Source of the DNA: Salirhabdus sp. Marseille-P4669
Lineage (GTDB): Bacteria; Bacillota; Bacilli; Bacillales; Alkalibacillaceae
Reading direction: 5' to 3'
DNA length: 64,000 nucleotides
NCBI RefSeq assembly: GCF_900240405.1
Contig: NZ_OEQK01000008.1
Span: 156,117-220,116 of the forward strand
The stretch's first letter is position 1, and each line of letters starts with the position of its first letter. The notes under the pieces are model-generated. The model worked only from the letters and a program-made list of their open reading frames with translations. It was not told where the DNA came from and did not search any database. A program made the position numbers and the translations under genes. Positions 16,857 to 26,298 of the stretch are shown piece by piece.

Positions 16857-17606
16857 TTATTCCTCCATAAAATTCGTAATGTGGTTATATAGAATATTTG
16901 GGTGTGTAAGTGTCATCATATGGTCCGCATCTGGAATTTTTACAATTCTAGCATTAGCGTGTTCCTGAAAGTATTCAGCTACTCGTATGTTATCAGGAAT
17001 TTCTTCTGTACCAATTAGTAATAATGTTTTGGGATTCAATTCTTCTAATCGTTCAGCAGCATGTGGCTCTGGCCAAATCAGTTCAAAAGCTGGCCAATCA
17101 AATGTACGGAGAATATGGTGTCGAAGCATTTTTTCAGCTAACGTACGATGTGGACTAGATTGGACAATACGGTATAGAGGTGCGCTTTGGGAGATCTTGA
17201 TCATTTTATCAATATCCGGAAAAGCCGCAGTAATCTCATTCATATAATTTGAAAATTCTTGTGAGTAAGGAAAGCCCGTTAAAGATGGAGCTATCAAAAT
17301 TAGTTCCGAAACCAATTCAGGGTATTCTAGAGCAAAATCGGTTGCAATCTGTCCACCCATGGAATGGCCAATAATTGTTGCATGTGAAATTTTTAAATGG
17401 TCTAGTACTTGCTTCAAATCCTCCACGCAATGGACATCTCCTGTTGGGGTAGGAGATTTACCAGCACCACGGCCGTCATACGTAATTACCTTGTAGTCAT
17501 TGGCTAAAAGCGGGGCAACATACGTCCAATCTCGTGAATCAGCACCACCACTATGAATGAGTACAACTGGATGCCCATCACCTTGTACCTCATAATACAA
17601 ATCCAT
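16857..17606 (-). CDS. Alpha/beta hydrolase
   Basis: A 249-residue alpha/beta-hydrolase-fold enzyme. The oxyanion region is VLIHSGGAD near residue 17, the nucleophile elbow GHSMGG has Ser near residue 83, the acid is probably Asp of GTEEIPDN near residue 196-203, and the catalytic His is in DADHMMTL near residue 227. Substrate unknown; esterase, lipase or haloperoxidase-type activity are all possible. CAGGAGGG precedes the ATG. Co-transcribed with a TetR gene, which suggests induction by a small hydrophobic compound. Confidence 0.85.
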   Translation of the reverse strand: MDLYYEVQGDGHPVVLIHSGGADSRDWTYVAPLLANDYKVITYDGRGAGKSPTPTGDVHCVEDLKQVLDHLKISHATIIGHSMGGQIATDFALEYPELVSELILIAPSLTGFPYSQEFSNYMNEITAAFPDIDKMIKISQSAPLYRIVQSSPHRTLAEKMLRHHILRTFDWPAFELIWPEPHAAERLEELNPKTLLLIGTEEIPDNIRVAEYFQEHANARIVKIPDADHMMTLTHPNILYNHITNFMEE

Positions 17607-17640
17607 TGGAATCCCTCCTGTTTTTTATTTATTCATCTTT

Positions 17641-17669
17641 ATTTTATTATTGGTTGAACGTTCGGTCAA
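17641..17669 (-). promoter_or_regulatory. Promoter with overlapping TetR-type operator
   Basis: On the minus strand TTGACC and TAAAAT are separated by exactly 17 bases. The palindrome TTGACCGAACGTTCAA (17654-17669) covers the -35 box and part of the spacer, ideal for repression by the downstream TetR protein. Confidence 0.75.
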
Positions 17670-17966
17670 TAGTAAAATGAATTTTTGGTGCGACTTTACA
17701 TAGTGAGGCTCAAGGAATAAACTGATTATCCAAGGAATCTTAACTTGTTGTTCTCGATCGATAAAATTCCATTCCAAAAACTAATAGAATATTCACTTTT
17801 GAATCTAGTGGAATAACCCCTAAATTGTGTATCTACCTTCTCTTTTACACTCTTAAATAAATATGCACGATGCCCTTTCTATTTGTAGTTATATGTACAC
17901 TACCTCACATTCCATCGTAAGGCAATTGGACACCAGCCCAACCTTAATTGGTTTCAACTGCACCAT
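17670..17966. other. Intergenic region without recognised features
   Basis: Apart from the promoter-operator at its left edge, I see no gene or RNA between the hydrolase operon and the WYL regulator. No strong terminator was found for the WYL gene. Confidence 0.5.
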
Positions 17967-18929
17967 TTACGGATAAAATAAACCCAATCTCTCCTGTAAA
18001 CCTTCCAACACTTCTTCTGGCATTTCCCTGACATTGATATCTTCACCTAAGAAAAGGAGCCAGTTTGTCATTTCCGTTAGCTCTTCTGAATTTTCAACAT
18101 TGATAAAGGTTTTTAGAATGGCTGTGGTTTGGTAAGGATTCGTATAGGATAAGGATACTTTAAAAGGATGATATTTTTTAAACTGGGCAATCGCCTTTGG
18201 GCCTAGTTCAAGGACAAGGTTCATGAACGCTTCCTGCTTATTTCGTTTTTCTAAAATCTTTTTCTTACTCACTCTATTTTTCGCGGTGTACGGCTCTACA
18301 CTTGTGAGGTTATCTACGGGAAAAATCCGGAATTCCTTTTCCTTTAAATCATAGCCTTCAATCAGCCAAAAACCGTTTTCATGATAGAGGTGTAAGAGAT
18401 AAATGGGATAAGCTTTTTCTTCCTTCCCATCTTTACTAGTAATTAATAAATAGCTATCTAAAAGAAGAAGTTGTATAAGTTTTTCTAGCATAGGATGTGG
18501 GAGGTCGGACAGCTCAAGCAAATCTGGATTATTAGGGTTGGTTCCCTCAAATAACAAGACTTGATTTAATAAGACGAGGTCATCCTGCTGGTTTTCTGAA
18601 AGGAGTCCTAATAATTTTTCAGCTAAAGACTGACGACTTTTTAAATACGGGAGTTGTTGATTTCTTGTGGCCATAAAGGCTATAAAAAGCGCTTTGATCT
18701 CATTATTAGTAAAGCGAATGGTGGGCAAAACGGAATTATTCATAACCGAATAGCCCCCATCCCTTCCAACCTCAGCTACAAGTGGCATGCCCATGGATTC
18801 AATTTCTCTGATATCCCGAATAGCGGTAGAACGAGAGATGTTAAATTCCTGCATGATTTCAGAAATCGTAAAGTGGCCACGATTGTTGATATATCGCATA
18901 ATTGTATTAATCCGTTCAATTTTTTTCAT
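17967..18929 (-). CDS. YafY-type transcriptional regulator with HTH and WYL domains
   Basis: A 320-residue regulator. The N-terminal winged helix (about residues 1-60) shows IERINTIMRYINNRGHFTISEIM and FNISRSTAIRDIREIESMGMPLVAE, as in the DeoR-like HTH_11 group. A WYL-type ligand domain follows (around ENGFWLIEGYDLKEKEFRIFPVDNLTSVE) and a WCX-like C-terminal domain. AGGGGGG lies 5 bases before the ATG at 18929. It is divergent from the GyrI-like gene at 19035; regulators of this type typically control that neighbour. Confidence 0.85.
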   Translation of the reverse strand: MKKIERINTIMRYINNRGHFTISEIMQEFNISRSTAIRDIREIESMGMPLVAEVGRDGGYSVMNNSVLPTIRFTNNEIKALFIAFMATRNQQLPYLKSRQSLAEKLLGLLSENQQDDLVLLNQVLLFEGTNPNNPDLLELSDLPHPMLEKLIQLLLLDSYLLITSKDGKEEKAYPIYLLHLYHENGFWLIEGYDLKEKEFRIFPVDNLTSVEPYTAKNRVSKKKILEKRNKQEAFMNLVLELGPKAIAQFKKYHPFKVSLSYTNPYQTTAILKTFINVENSEELTEMTNWLLFLGEDINVREMPEEVLEGLQERLGLFYP

Positions 18930-19034
18930 AGGTGCCCCCCTAAACAGTTTCATTTTTTGACACGTTTTAAAGCTATTATAAAGTTATCAAATAAATAAAT
19001 CATCTGTTTCATTAAAAAAAGGAGGATGTTTGAA

Positions 19035-19514
19035 ATGACAAATTATACTTTAGAAGAAAAAGAGAGCTTTACCGTTTTAGGGATTGGAACAGAACTGAAG
19101 AGCGATTACACAGACTATGCTGGCATAAACAAAGAAAAAGTAGACTTTTGGCAGACCGTCAAACAAGATGGAAGGCTTGATGCTTTAAAAGCTATCGCTA
19201 CAAATGACTATATTTTTGCTGTGAATGAAGCTGTAAATAACAAGATGATGTACTATGCTGGGGTCATGACAGAAGAGACTTTACCAGAAGCATCAAGAGT
19301 AATTCAATTTCCTAAAGGCGAATATCTAGTAGTGAAAGGGGAAGCCGAAAATGCTGATATGTTGAGTAATATGCTCACTGGGATCGCCTTTGGTCAAGTC
19401 TTACCAGAAGTATCAAATGTCGCCTATGTTGGTGGGCCAAATGCAACAGTTGAGATGGGAGAACGAAACGGCTTCGTATTTGGAGAAATGTGGATTCCTG
19501 TTGTTAAAAAATAA
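19035..19514 (+). CDS. GyrI-like / effector-binding domain protein
   Basis: A 159-residue protein with a stand-alone GyrI-like (AraC effector-binding) domain: an N-terminal strand ESFTVLGIGTEL, the loop GGPNATVEM and the C-terminal FVFGEMWIPVVKK, the strand that closes the ligand cup. Proteins of this kind bind small molecules or drugs and often sit beside YafY/WYL regulators, as here. The ATG at 19026 touches the ribosome site AAAAGGAGG, so the ATG at 19035 is the better start. The next gene follows after 14 bases. Confidence 0.78.
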   Translation: MTNYTLEEKESFTVLGIGTELKSDYTDYAGINKEKVDFWQTVKQDGRLDALKAIATNDYIFAVNEAVNNKMMYYAGVMTEETLPEASRVIQFPKGEYLVVKGEAENADMLSNMLTGIAFGQVLPEVSNVAYVGGPNATVEMGERNGFVFGEMWIPVVKK

Positions 19515-19528
19515 AAGGAGGAGTGGAA

Positions 19529-19996
19529 ATGTCCTATATCGTTGATTTTAAAAATGTGTCTACAGTGGGATTAGAGTCTTCACCTGTAAAAGAAGCGTTA
19601 GCTGGTTTACGAGCTAATGAAGCCCGCTACTTTATGAACAAATACAAGCATGAATTTACAGTGGTACCAGCTAATGAAAGTAAAGAGACTCTTGACTATG
19701 TGAACCGAATTTTAAAAGAAGAACGTGATATTGAATTTGCTGCTAAACCTCTTGAAACGTCCCATTTTCAAGTGGAGAATATTAATTGGGCGTTTGTCTT
19801 TTATGAAGACGGTCTGGAAGTTAATGTCCTGTATACCATTGACGGTCCGAAGCCGAAGCGAGCAGTTGGCTTTAAGCTTTCAGAAGGAATGGAGGTACCA
19901 AAGGAGTTAGAAGATAAGTTTAAGTTTGCTAGGCAGAAGTCGAAATTAGCTGGAACCATTCGGGGTTCGTTTTTTGTCATTAAAGGAGACTATTAA
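19529..19996 (+). CDS. Unknown cytoplasmic protein in operon with the GyrI-like gene
   Basis: A 155-residue soluble protein I do not recognise. It has alternating strands and helices with no signal or membrane segment; a stretch near the middle (NWAFVFYEDGLEVNVLYTIDGPKPKRAVGFKLSEG) looks like a beta-sheet edge, and the C-terminus is strand-like (GSFFVIKGDY). AAAGGAGG lies 7 bases before the ATG at 19529. It shares the transcript with the effector-binding protein, so a link to the same inducer is likely. Confidence 0.65.
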   Translation: MSYIVDFKNVSTVGLESSPVKEALAGLRANEARYFMNKYKHEFTVVPANESKETLDYVNRILKEERDIEFAAKPLETSHFQVENINWAFVFYEDGLEVNVLYTIDGPKPKRAVGFKLSEGMEVPKELEDKFKFARQKSKLAGTIRGSFFVIKGDY

Positions 19997-20156
19997 AAGG
20001 GAATCTATTTAATATAGATAACAACATTGCCCTCTGTTGGTCACGTGACCGCGAACCCATTTTCATCGCTGCTCAGTCGGACCGCTCTACAGTGAACATA
20101 ACCGATGACGATGCAGTTATTAACTCGGTAAAATAACATGAAAACACGAACTTAAT
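19997..20156. other. Possible decayed coding fragment
   Basis: After the preceding gene, a frame without start stays open to a TAA at 20134-20136 and reads as sensible protein at its end (SRDREPIFIAAQSDRSTVN). The base composition (more G and C) differs from the flanks. No ribosome site or family match; likely a gene remnant. Confidence 0.3.
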
Positions 20157-20191
20157 AAACCCAGCTAATCTTCTTATGATTAGCTGGGTTT
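20157..20191. terminator. Strong intergenic terminator
   Basis: AAACCCAGCTAATC pairs perfectly over 14 bases with GATTAGCTGGGTTT around a 7-base loop and continues into TATTTATTATTT. It separates the GyrI-like operon from tcyABC. Confidence 0.88.
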
Positions 20192-20322
20192 ATTTATTAT
20201 TTACCTAATCCTTTTCGAGGGATCTCGTAAGTAAACACTGTTACATCCATCTCATCATAAGAAACAAAAAACTCGGGCAACCTAAAATACAAAAAAATCC
20301 GCACCATCCTAAGTTTATTTCT

Positions 20323-20374
20323 TTTACAAGATTTCCTTTCAGCGTTATAATACATTCTGGAATCAAATTATTCC
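20323..20374 (+). promoter_or_regulatory. tcyABC promoter with candidate CymR operator
   Basis: TTTACA (20323-20328) and TATAAT (20346-20351) are 17 bases apart. Just past the expected start site lies the dyad GGAAT-N6-ATTCC (20359-20374). Its GGAAT half recalls the CymR box, and CymR is the known repressor of cystine uptake genes in Bacillus. Promoter well supported; CymR identity is inference. Confidence 0.6.
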
Positions 20375-20398
20375 GATAAACTTACTGGGGGTTTAAAC

Positions 20399-21202
20399 AT
20401 GAAAAAAGGATTATGGGTATTATTTTTAGGACTTATTTTGACTTTAGCAGCATGTGGATCTGCTGATGAGGATAACAATAAAGATTCAGCTGACTCTGCA
20501 AATCTTTATGATCAAATTATGGAAAAAGGTGTTATTACAGTTGGTACAGAGGGCACATACGCACCTTACTCCTTCCATAATGAAGATGATGAGTTAACTG
20601 GTTATGATGTAGAAGTGATGCGTGAAGTGGCAAAACGCATGGGCGTGGAGGTTGAATTTAAGGAAACGCAATGGGATTCCATGTTTGCTGGACTAAACCA
20701 AGAACGTTTTGATGTTGTTGCAAACCAAGTAGGAATCAATCCAGACCGCTTAGAAAACTATGACTTCTCAGAACCTTACACTGTTTCTGCTGCAGTCATC
20801 GTTGTACCAGAAGATAATACGGATATTACATCATTTGAGGATTTAGAAGGCAAAAAGTCTGCACAATCCTTAACAAGTAATTTTGGTGCGATCGCGAAGG
20901 AAAATGGAGCTGAGCTTGTAGGAGTAGAAGGACTTGCGCAATCCATCGAGTTAATCAAGCAAGGACGTGTGGATGTTACAGTAAATGACCGACTTGCGGT
21001 ACTTGATTACATGAACCAACAACCAGATGCAAAGATAAAAATTGCTGTTCGTTCCGATGATGCTTCTGAAACAGCATTAGCATTTAGAAAAGGGAATGAA
21101 GAACTAGTGGAAGCTGCTAGTGCTGCCATTAAAGAAATGAAAGAAGACGGTACCTTAGCAGAAATCTCTGAAAAGTGGTTTGGTGAAGATGTTTCTAAAT
21201 AA
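20399..21202 (+). CDS. tcyA: Cystine ABC transporter substrate-binding lipoprotein
   Basis: A 267-residue extracellular lipoprotein that captures L-cystine for the TcyBC importer. The signal ends in lipobox LAAC (Cys near residue 19). The SBP_bac_3 domain is strikingly like B. subtilis Tcy[64 protein letters not shown] and the C-terminal KWFGEDVSK. First gene of tcyABC, with promoter and possible CymR site upstream; its end overlaps the start of the permease gene by 14 bases. Confidence 0.92.
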   Translation: MKKGLWVLFLGLILTLAACGSADEDNNKDSADSANLYDQIMEKGVITVGTEGTYAPYSFHNEDDELTGYDVEVMREVAKRMGVEVEFKETQWDSMFAGLNQERFDVVANQVGINPDRLENYDFSEPYTVSAAVIVVPEDNTDITSFEDLEGKKSAQSLTSNFGAIAKENGAELVGVEGLAQSIELIKQGRVDVTVNDRLAVLDYMNQQPDAKIKIAVRSDDASETALAFRKGNEELVEAASAAIKEMKEDGTLAEISEKWFGEDVSK

Positions 21203-21890
21203 TTTTTTACTAAACATAACAGCGAACATGGACGGATGGGAGTTATTCAAAAACTCCCTCTGGCCCATGATCCAAGGAGGAATCAAATATACGATTCCTC
21301 TTACTTTAATTTCCTTTGCACTTGGCTTAATTGTCGCTTTACTGCTTGCTGTCATGCGCCTTTCGAATCGGTTTTATTTTACATTTCCAGCAAGAGCTAT
21401 CGTGTCTGCGATTCGGGGAACACCATTACTCGTTCAACTTTCGATTGTTTTCTATGGTTTACCGAGCCTTGGATTAGTCATTGACCCTTTTCCTAGTGCG
21501 ATCATTGCATTCACGTTAAACGTAGGGGCTTATGCTTCTGAAATTATTCGTGCTTCTATTTTGTCCATACCAAAAGGACAATGGGAGGCAGCTTATACTA
21601 TTGGGATGGGGTATCCAAAAGCTTTAAGACGGATTGTTCTTCCACAAGCGGCAAGAGTGTCGATCCCACCGCTTTCAAACACCTTCATTAGTTTAGTTAA
21701 GGATACGTCCTTAGCTTCCTTGATATTGGTTACGGAATTATTCCGGAAAGCACAGGAAATAGCTGCTGTAACGTATGATTTTATGCTGCTTTATCTCGAA
21801 GCCGCTTTACTTTACTGGGTGATATGCTTTATCCTTTCGATTATTCAGGATCGAGTGGAAAGTCGGTTAGAACGATATGTCGCGAAATAG
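21189..21890 (+). CDS. tcyB: Cystine ABC transporter permease
   Basis: A 233-residue membrane protein of the polar amino acid permease group (HisM/GlnP). It has about five membrane helices and the cytoplasmic EAA loop [22 protein letters not shown] near residue 137, which contacts the ATPase. [12 protein letters not shown] near residue 75 is also typical. The ATG at 21189 lies inside the end of tcyA and lacks a strong ribosome site, which suggests translational coupling; a later ATG at 21228 is possible. The operon partner genes fix the substrate as cystine. Confidence 0.88.
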   Translation: MFLNNFLLNITANMDGWELFKNSLWPMIQGGIKYTIPLTLISFALGLIVALLLAVMRLSNRFYFTFPARAIVSAIRGTPLLVQLSIVFYGLPSLGLVIDPFPSAIIAFTLNVGAYASEIIRASILSIPKGQWEAAYTIGMGYPKALRRIVLPQAARVSIPPLSNTFISLVKDTSLASLILVTELFRKAQEIAAVTYDFMLLYLEAALLYWVICFILSIIQDRVESRLERYVAK

Positions 21891-21905
21891 AAAGGGGGAG
21901 CATCC

Positions 21906-22652
21906 GTGTTTTTATCTGTAAAAGATCTAACTAAGTCATTCGGTGATTTAACCGTTTTGAAAAATATTAATCTCGATATCGAAAAAGGAAAAATCGTTAC
22001 CATAATTGGTCCTTCTGGTTCTGGGAAAACGACCTTACTTCGTTGTTTTAATGCATTGGAGACACCGGATCAAGGTATATTCTCCTTCGATGACGGAATG
22101 ACGGTGGACTTTAGCAAAAAGCTCACCACTAAAGAAACCATAGCATTACGCCGAAAGTCGGGAATGGTTTTTCAATCATACAATTTATTTCCACATAAAA
22201 CGGCTTTAGAAAATGTAACAGAAGGACCACTTATTGTTCAAAAGCGACCAAAAAAAGAAGTGCTTGAATTGGCCAAAAGTCTGCTTACGAAGGTTGGGCT
22301 CGAGGATAAAATGGACCTCTATCCCCATCAGCTTTCAGGTGGACAGCAACAAAGAGTGGGGATTGCAAGAGCATTAGCCATTCAACCAAAGCTCATGTTA
22401 TTTGATGAGCCTACCTCAGCATTAGACCCCGAATTGGTTGGGGAAGTGTTAAAGGTCATTAAGGATTTAGCCAATGAAGGGTGGACCATGGTAATTGTCA
22501 CCCACGAACTCAAATTCGCTTATGAAATATCAGACGAAATCCTCTTTATTGATGGTGGACACATTATCGAACAAGGACCACCAGAAGAAGTATTAAACGC
22601 ACCTAAAAAGGAAAGAACCAAGCAATTTTTAAAACGGGTGTTGGAGTATTAA
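21906..22652 (+). CDS. tcyC: Cystine ABC transporter ATP-binding protein
   Basis: A 248-residue ABC ATPase powering cystine import. Walker A GPSGSGKT near residue 38, Q-loop [10 protein letters not shown], signature LSGGQQQR near residue 140, Walker [13 protein letters not shown] near residue 160 and switch His in VTHEL are all present. The start is GTG with GGGGGAG 6 bases before. Third gene of the operon; no clear terminator follows. Confidence 0.92.
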   Translation: MFLSVKDLTKSFGDLTVLKNINLDIEKGKIVTIIGPSGSGKTTLLRCFNALETPDQGIFSFDDGMTVDFSKKLTTKETIALRRKSGMVFQSYNLFPHKTALENVTEGPLIVQKRPKKEVLELAKSLLTKVGLEDKMDLYPHQLSGGQQQRVGIARALAIQPKLMLFDEPTSALDPELVGEVLKVIKDLANEGWTMVIVTHELKFAYEISDEILFIDGGHIIEQGPPEEVLNAPKKERTKQFLKRVLEY

Positions 22653-23032
22653 TCAGTGAATTCTTTCACGTTGGATCACAAGGGGGCGGGTACCTCGGTT
22701 CATTTTTTGCTGAGGGCCTGGCACACCTGACAATAAATTCAGAGTGAATCTTAAGAAACCCACATACATAAATCCCAAAAACCTGACCTCTCTATTCCCC
22801 CAATAGTTTGTCCCTAATGCTAGCTTAACTCTCCTAATCTATATAACTGCTTCCAATCGCTCCTTAAAAAAGACTATGTTCCCCACCTTCATCAACTAAA
22901 ACCCACAGCCATTCCATAACCATCCCACATCCCAACATATATTTCCCTCATACAGCATGTTCACATGAATATAATGATAACAAGTATTTTCATAATATTT
23001 TCAAAGAAAACGAGAAAAAGGAGGTAGGAACG
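22653..23032. other. Intergenic region with a palindrome-family repeat and a G-poor strand
   Basis: A copy of the dispersed repeat (GGCCTGGCACACC, near 22715-22727) follows the tcy operon. Bases 22757-22960 are almost free of G on the plus strand and rich in C and T. TATAAT at 22970-22975 may be the -10 box for the NhaC gene; I see no convincing -35 box. No gene recognised. Confidence 0.5.
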
Positions 23033-24553
23033 TTGGACTTTTTATCCATATTGCCACCGATTGTTGCGGTTGCGCTTGCAATCATTACGAAAAGAGTGCT
23101 AATTTCTCTGTTTATTAGTATCTTGGTCGGTGGTGTCATTTATGCCGGGGGAAATCCGCTGGAAGCCGTTGGGGTAACGTTCACGTGGATGAAGGATGTG
23201 ATGATTGATCCTTGGAATGCACGATTTCTAGTAATGACCGCATTGCTTGGTACAGGTGCAGCCTTCATGTATAAGACAGGAGGTTCGATTGGATTAATTC
23301 ATGCGCTAGGAAAAAAATTAAATTCGAGGAAACGAGTGCAATTACTCCCCTATTTCCTAGGTCTCATCATCTTCTTTAATGATTATGTGAACTCAGTGAT
23401 TGTCGGAAATGCTTCCAAGGATGTGACAGCGAAGGAAAAGGTATCAAGAGAGAAATTATCCTATATTATTGACTCCACTTCCGCACCTATTGCGACCATT
23501 GGTCCTGTGTCGGATTGGATTGGTTTCCAGGTGTCCTTGATTGCTGCGGCATTTGCTAGTATTAGTCTTGTCGGATTAGAGCCGTATTTTGCCTTTTTAC
23601 AATCGATTCCATGGAACTTCTATGCGATTCTCTGTTTGTTAGCAGTCCCAATGATTATTTTGGGGAAGGATTTTGGACCAATGGCGAAAGCAGAAAAAAG
23701 GGCGCAAACAACAGGAAAGTTAAATCCAGATGGAGCTACCCCACTATCATCCGTGGACCAGGATTTAGGGGAGCCCTTCAAAAAAGAGGGAAGTGTCTGG
23801 AACTTCTTTTTGCCTCTCATTGCCTTGATTTCAGTTAGCCTTTGGGGATTATGGTATACAGGTGGTGGACCAGCAGGAAAATCGATCATGGATGCACTGG
23901 CAGATACGGATGTTTCCATAGCCCTAACCTGGGGTGCATTTGCGATGACGGCAGTCGGAATGATTATTGCCCTTTTCCAAGGAATGAAACTAAAGGAATG
24001 TGAAGAGACCTTACTTGGTGGAATACGTACGATGCTGCCAGCTCTCATCATCATCGTGCTAGCATGGTCCATTGGTACAGTAACAGCAGAGCTTGGTACC
24101 GCCGAATTTGTCGTTCAAGCAACAGAAGGCTGGATGACAGCAGCACTGCTTCCATTTCTGATTTTCCTTATTGCGATGTTTATATCCTTTGCAACAGGGA
24201 CTTCTTGGGGAACCATGTCTATTCTAACCCCAATTGCTATTCCATTAGCCTATACATTCGGTGGCGAAGAACTCATTCCAATTGTGATCGGAGCAATTTT
24301 CGCAGGAGCTATCTTTGGCGATCATGTGTCACCAATCTCGGATACTACCGTTATGGCATCGATCTTCTCTGAAGCAGACCACATTGCCCACGTTAATACT
24401 CAAATACCATACGCCCTCGTACCTGCTGGAATTGCAGCATTTTTATATTTGATGTACTCCATTATCGGAAATGGATTTATCCTGCTATTAATAGGGGTAA
24501 TTATTCAGTTTTTCCTTTTAAGGTTCTTGGGGAATCGGAATGCTGAAGCTTGA
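23033..24553 (+). CDS. NhaC-family Na+/H+ antiporter
   Basis: A 506-residue inner-membrane protein with about eleven to twelve helices, of the NhaC/ArsB-like ion transporter group. Recognisable parts are the hydrophobic repeat FISILVGGVIYAGGNP, FFNDYVNSVIVGNASKDV, PISDWIGF-type loops, and the very conserved ATGTSWGTMSILTPIAIPL with GAIFGDHVSPISDTT near residue 425-445. It exchanges Na+ (or an amine) for protons; the exact substrate cannot be read from sequence. The start is TTG with GGAGGTAGG upstream. Monocistronic. Confidence 0.88.
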   Translation: MDFLSILPPIVAVALAIITKRVLISLFISILVGGVIYAGGNPLEAVGVTFTWMKDVMIDPWNARFLVMTALLGTGAAFMYKTGGSIGLIHALGKKLNSRKRVQLLPYFLGLIIFFNDYVNSVIVGNASKDVTAKEKVSREKLSYIIDSTSAPIATIGPVSDWIGFQVSLIAAAFASISLVGLEPYFAFLQSIPWNFYAILCLLAVPMIILGKDFGPMAKAEKRAQTTGKLNPDGATPLSSVDQDLGEPFKKEGSVWNFFLPLIALISVSLWGLWYTGGGPAGKSIMDALADTDVSIALTWGAFAMTAVGMIIALFQGMKLKECEETLLGGIRTMLPALIIIVLAWSIGTVTAELGTAEFVVQATEGWMTAALLPFLIFLIAMFISFATGTSWGTMSILTPIAIPLAYTFGGEELIPIVIGAIFAGAIFGDHVSPISDTTVMASIFSEADHIAHVNTQIPYALVPAGIAAFLYLMYSIIGNGFILLLIGVIIQFFLLRFLGNRNAEA

Positions 24554-24568
24554 GGATGAATATCTTAG

Positions 24569-24602
24569 AGGGGCTCCTGGTAATTATGAACCGGGAGTCC
24601 CT
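24569..24602 (+). terminator. Stem-loop after the antiporter gene
   Basis: GGGGCTCC-GGT pairs with ACC-GGGAGTCCC around AATTATG. No T run follows, so termination activity is uncertain. Confidence 0.4.
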
Positions 24603-24643
24603 AAAGAATACTTCAATGAACTACAATAGATAACATTTAAATA

Positions 24644-25300
24644 TTACTTTATTTCAATAACCTGCTCCCCTAACTTTTCACCCATAATACCTTGTGTAGC
24701 AATTAGCGTTACAGGCGTTTCTAAATCATCTAGTTTATATGCGACGGCATTTTCAACTGTTCCATCTTGCTTGATGGTTTGCAATTGACTATCACGAAAT
24801 TGAGAATCCGGAAGGGAGCCAACATCTAGTGTATTCACAGCATTCGGATCATTATCTTGTACTGCTTCAAATACAGCTAGCCAAGCAGTAGTCGGATTAA
24901 TGTCCTTCTCGCTTAAGTTCGTTGTTTTATACCAAATCGCCAAGACAGGTTGATCACCATATTCATTACCAGTTTCACCGACTGGAATTACCTTCGTATC
25001 TGTTATTTCTATTTTTAAATCTCTTAGTTTTGCCACATTATCTTTAAAATAGAGCTCACTTTGTTCATTTGTTTCTTCATCTGCTTCTTCTTCTTTATTT
25101 TCTGTGATATCTTCGTTCTCATTTGCGTTTTCACTTTCACTTCCATTATTTTTCTCTGCGTTTTCATCCCCTGTTTCAGGTTCAGCAGATTCATTATTCG
25201 TATTCTCGGTTTCCTCTTGGTCCCCATCATCTCCACAAGCCGCAGCTACAAAAAGAACTAAGACAAAAGTGAACAATAAAAATAAGTATTTCTTTTTCAT
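24644..25300 (-). CDS. Lipoprotein with DUF5067-like domain
   Basis: A 218-residue lipoprotein: hydrophobic signal with lipobox VAAAC (Cys near residue 22), then a long acidic Glu/Asn-rich linker (about residues 24-82), then a compact domain starting at LRDLKIEITDTKVIPV. The pattern VLAIWYKTTNLSEKDINP...WLAVFEAVQ...EVENAVAYKLDD is that of DUF5067, an immunoglobulin-like extracellular domain of unknown role in Firmicutes. AAGGAGAACG precedes the ATG. Single gene, converging with the antiporter. Confidence 0.78.
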   Translation of the reverse strand: MKKKYLFLLFTFVLVLFVAAACGDDGDQEETENTNNESAEPETGDENAEKNNGSESENANENEDITENKEEEADEETNEQSELYFKDNVAKLRDLKIEITDTKVIPVGETGNEYGDQPVLAIWYKTTNLSEKDINPTTAWLAVFEAVQDNDPNAVNTLDVGSLPDSQFRDSQLQTIKQDGTVENAVAYKLDDLETPVTLIATQGIMGEKLGEQVIEIK

Positions 25301-25462
25301 GTTATCGTTCTCCTTTCCAAGCTTCGTTCAATTTTTATTTTTTAAGTCTAGCCGTGATTTAATACTTGTTAAGTTATTCCGTTATGACTATACCTTTTAT
25401 TAATGGCGTTTTTTTTTTTGAACATTGATGAAGAATATTTTTTAGACTGTGGAAAATAAAAA

Positions 25463-25497
25463 GTCAGTCACCTTTATACTAAGAAAAAGTGACTGAC
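25463..25497 (-). terminator. Terminator of the ABC exporter operon
   Basis: GTCAGTCAC and GTGACTGAC pair perfectly across a 17-base loop, and the minus strand continues into TTTTTATTTT. It lies about 75 bases beyond the permease stop codon. Confidence 0.8.
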
Positions 25498-25571
25498 AGA
25501 CTTTTACTAATTTAACAGGGAAAGAAGAACATGCTTGAAAGGAAGAGTAATTGTATCAACAAATGAAAATT

Positions 25572-26297
25572 CTAAACTTCCATTTTCTCACTTTTCTTTA
25601 AAATAACCACAAACAAAACACTCAGTGTAAACACGCCAATAGAATATTGTAGAGGACTAAACGAATCGGACCCAACCATAATTGGATAGAAATACCCAGG
25701 AAAATTCTCAATCCAATCCAAAAGAATATCGTTATGAATAAGCCCTTGGATATTAAACAATGCATTTGGCAAAAACAACAACATAGCTGTCAAGATCCCG
25801 TAAACAGTGCCGCTTCGAACGTTATATAGGAATAGAAGATATCCAAATAAGTAATAAGTCATCACTAGAAGAAGAACATTCACAGAAAATGCTACAAAGA
25901 GAGAGGGATCTAAGTCACCAGGGACACCTAGTGTTTTCGCAACGAGAAGTAATACGATACCTGTCATCGCATAGAGTAAACTTACCGAAAGTGCGATGAT
26001 GCAATTAGCGAAATAATAGTTTCTTCTATTCTGAATGGTGTTATTCATCAAAGAAATGGTTTTGGTCGAGTAGTCTCGATTGATGAAGGAAAGAGGCAAT
26101 AACACTGCAGCCAGCATACCCAGCATACAATAAAAGTTTGAGACATGTTTGATCGTAAAGGTTGTGGACCCATTTAAGATAAAGTAAGTCATGGTGATCG
26201 CCGGTACACAAGCAGCCAACATCCCCACTATAAGAGAACCATTTTTCACGAGTTCTGTCAGGTTGAAAATCACATATTTGTTAATTCGAAGTGTCAT
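25572..26297 (-). CDS. ABC transporter permease (ABC-2-like)
   Basis: A 241-residue membrane protein with six hydrophobic helices, in the arrangement of ABC-2 exporter permeases; no sequence signature gives the substrate. Its ATG at 26297 overlaps the end region of the ATPase gene, and AGAGGTGA for ribosome binding lies inside that gene. Last gene of an operon that starts with an XRE regulator. Confidence 0.75.
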   Translation of the reverse strand: MTLRINKYVIFNLTELVKNGSLIVGMLAACVPAITMTYFILNGSTTFTIKHVSNFYCMLGMLAAVLLPLSFINRDYSTKTISLMNNTIQNRRNYYFANCIIALSVSLLYAMTGIVLLLVAKTLGVPGDLDPSLFVAFSVNVLLLVMTYYLFGYLLFLYNVRSGTVYGILTAMLLFLPNALFNIQGLIHNDILLDWIENFPGYFYPIMVGSDSFSPLQYSIGVFTLSVLFVVILKKSEKMEV

Positions 26298-26298
26298 C

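Noticed and set aside
20005..20136. A real gene between the GyrI-like operon and tcyABC
   Set aside because: Open frame without start codon or ribosome site; kept only as possible remnant.
24064..24372. A 102-codon plus-strand frame inside the antiporter gene
   Set aside because: Out-of-frame shadow of the NhaC-family gene with biased composition and no start signal.
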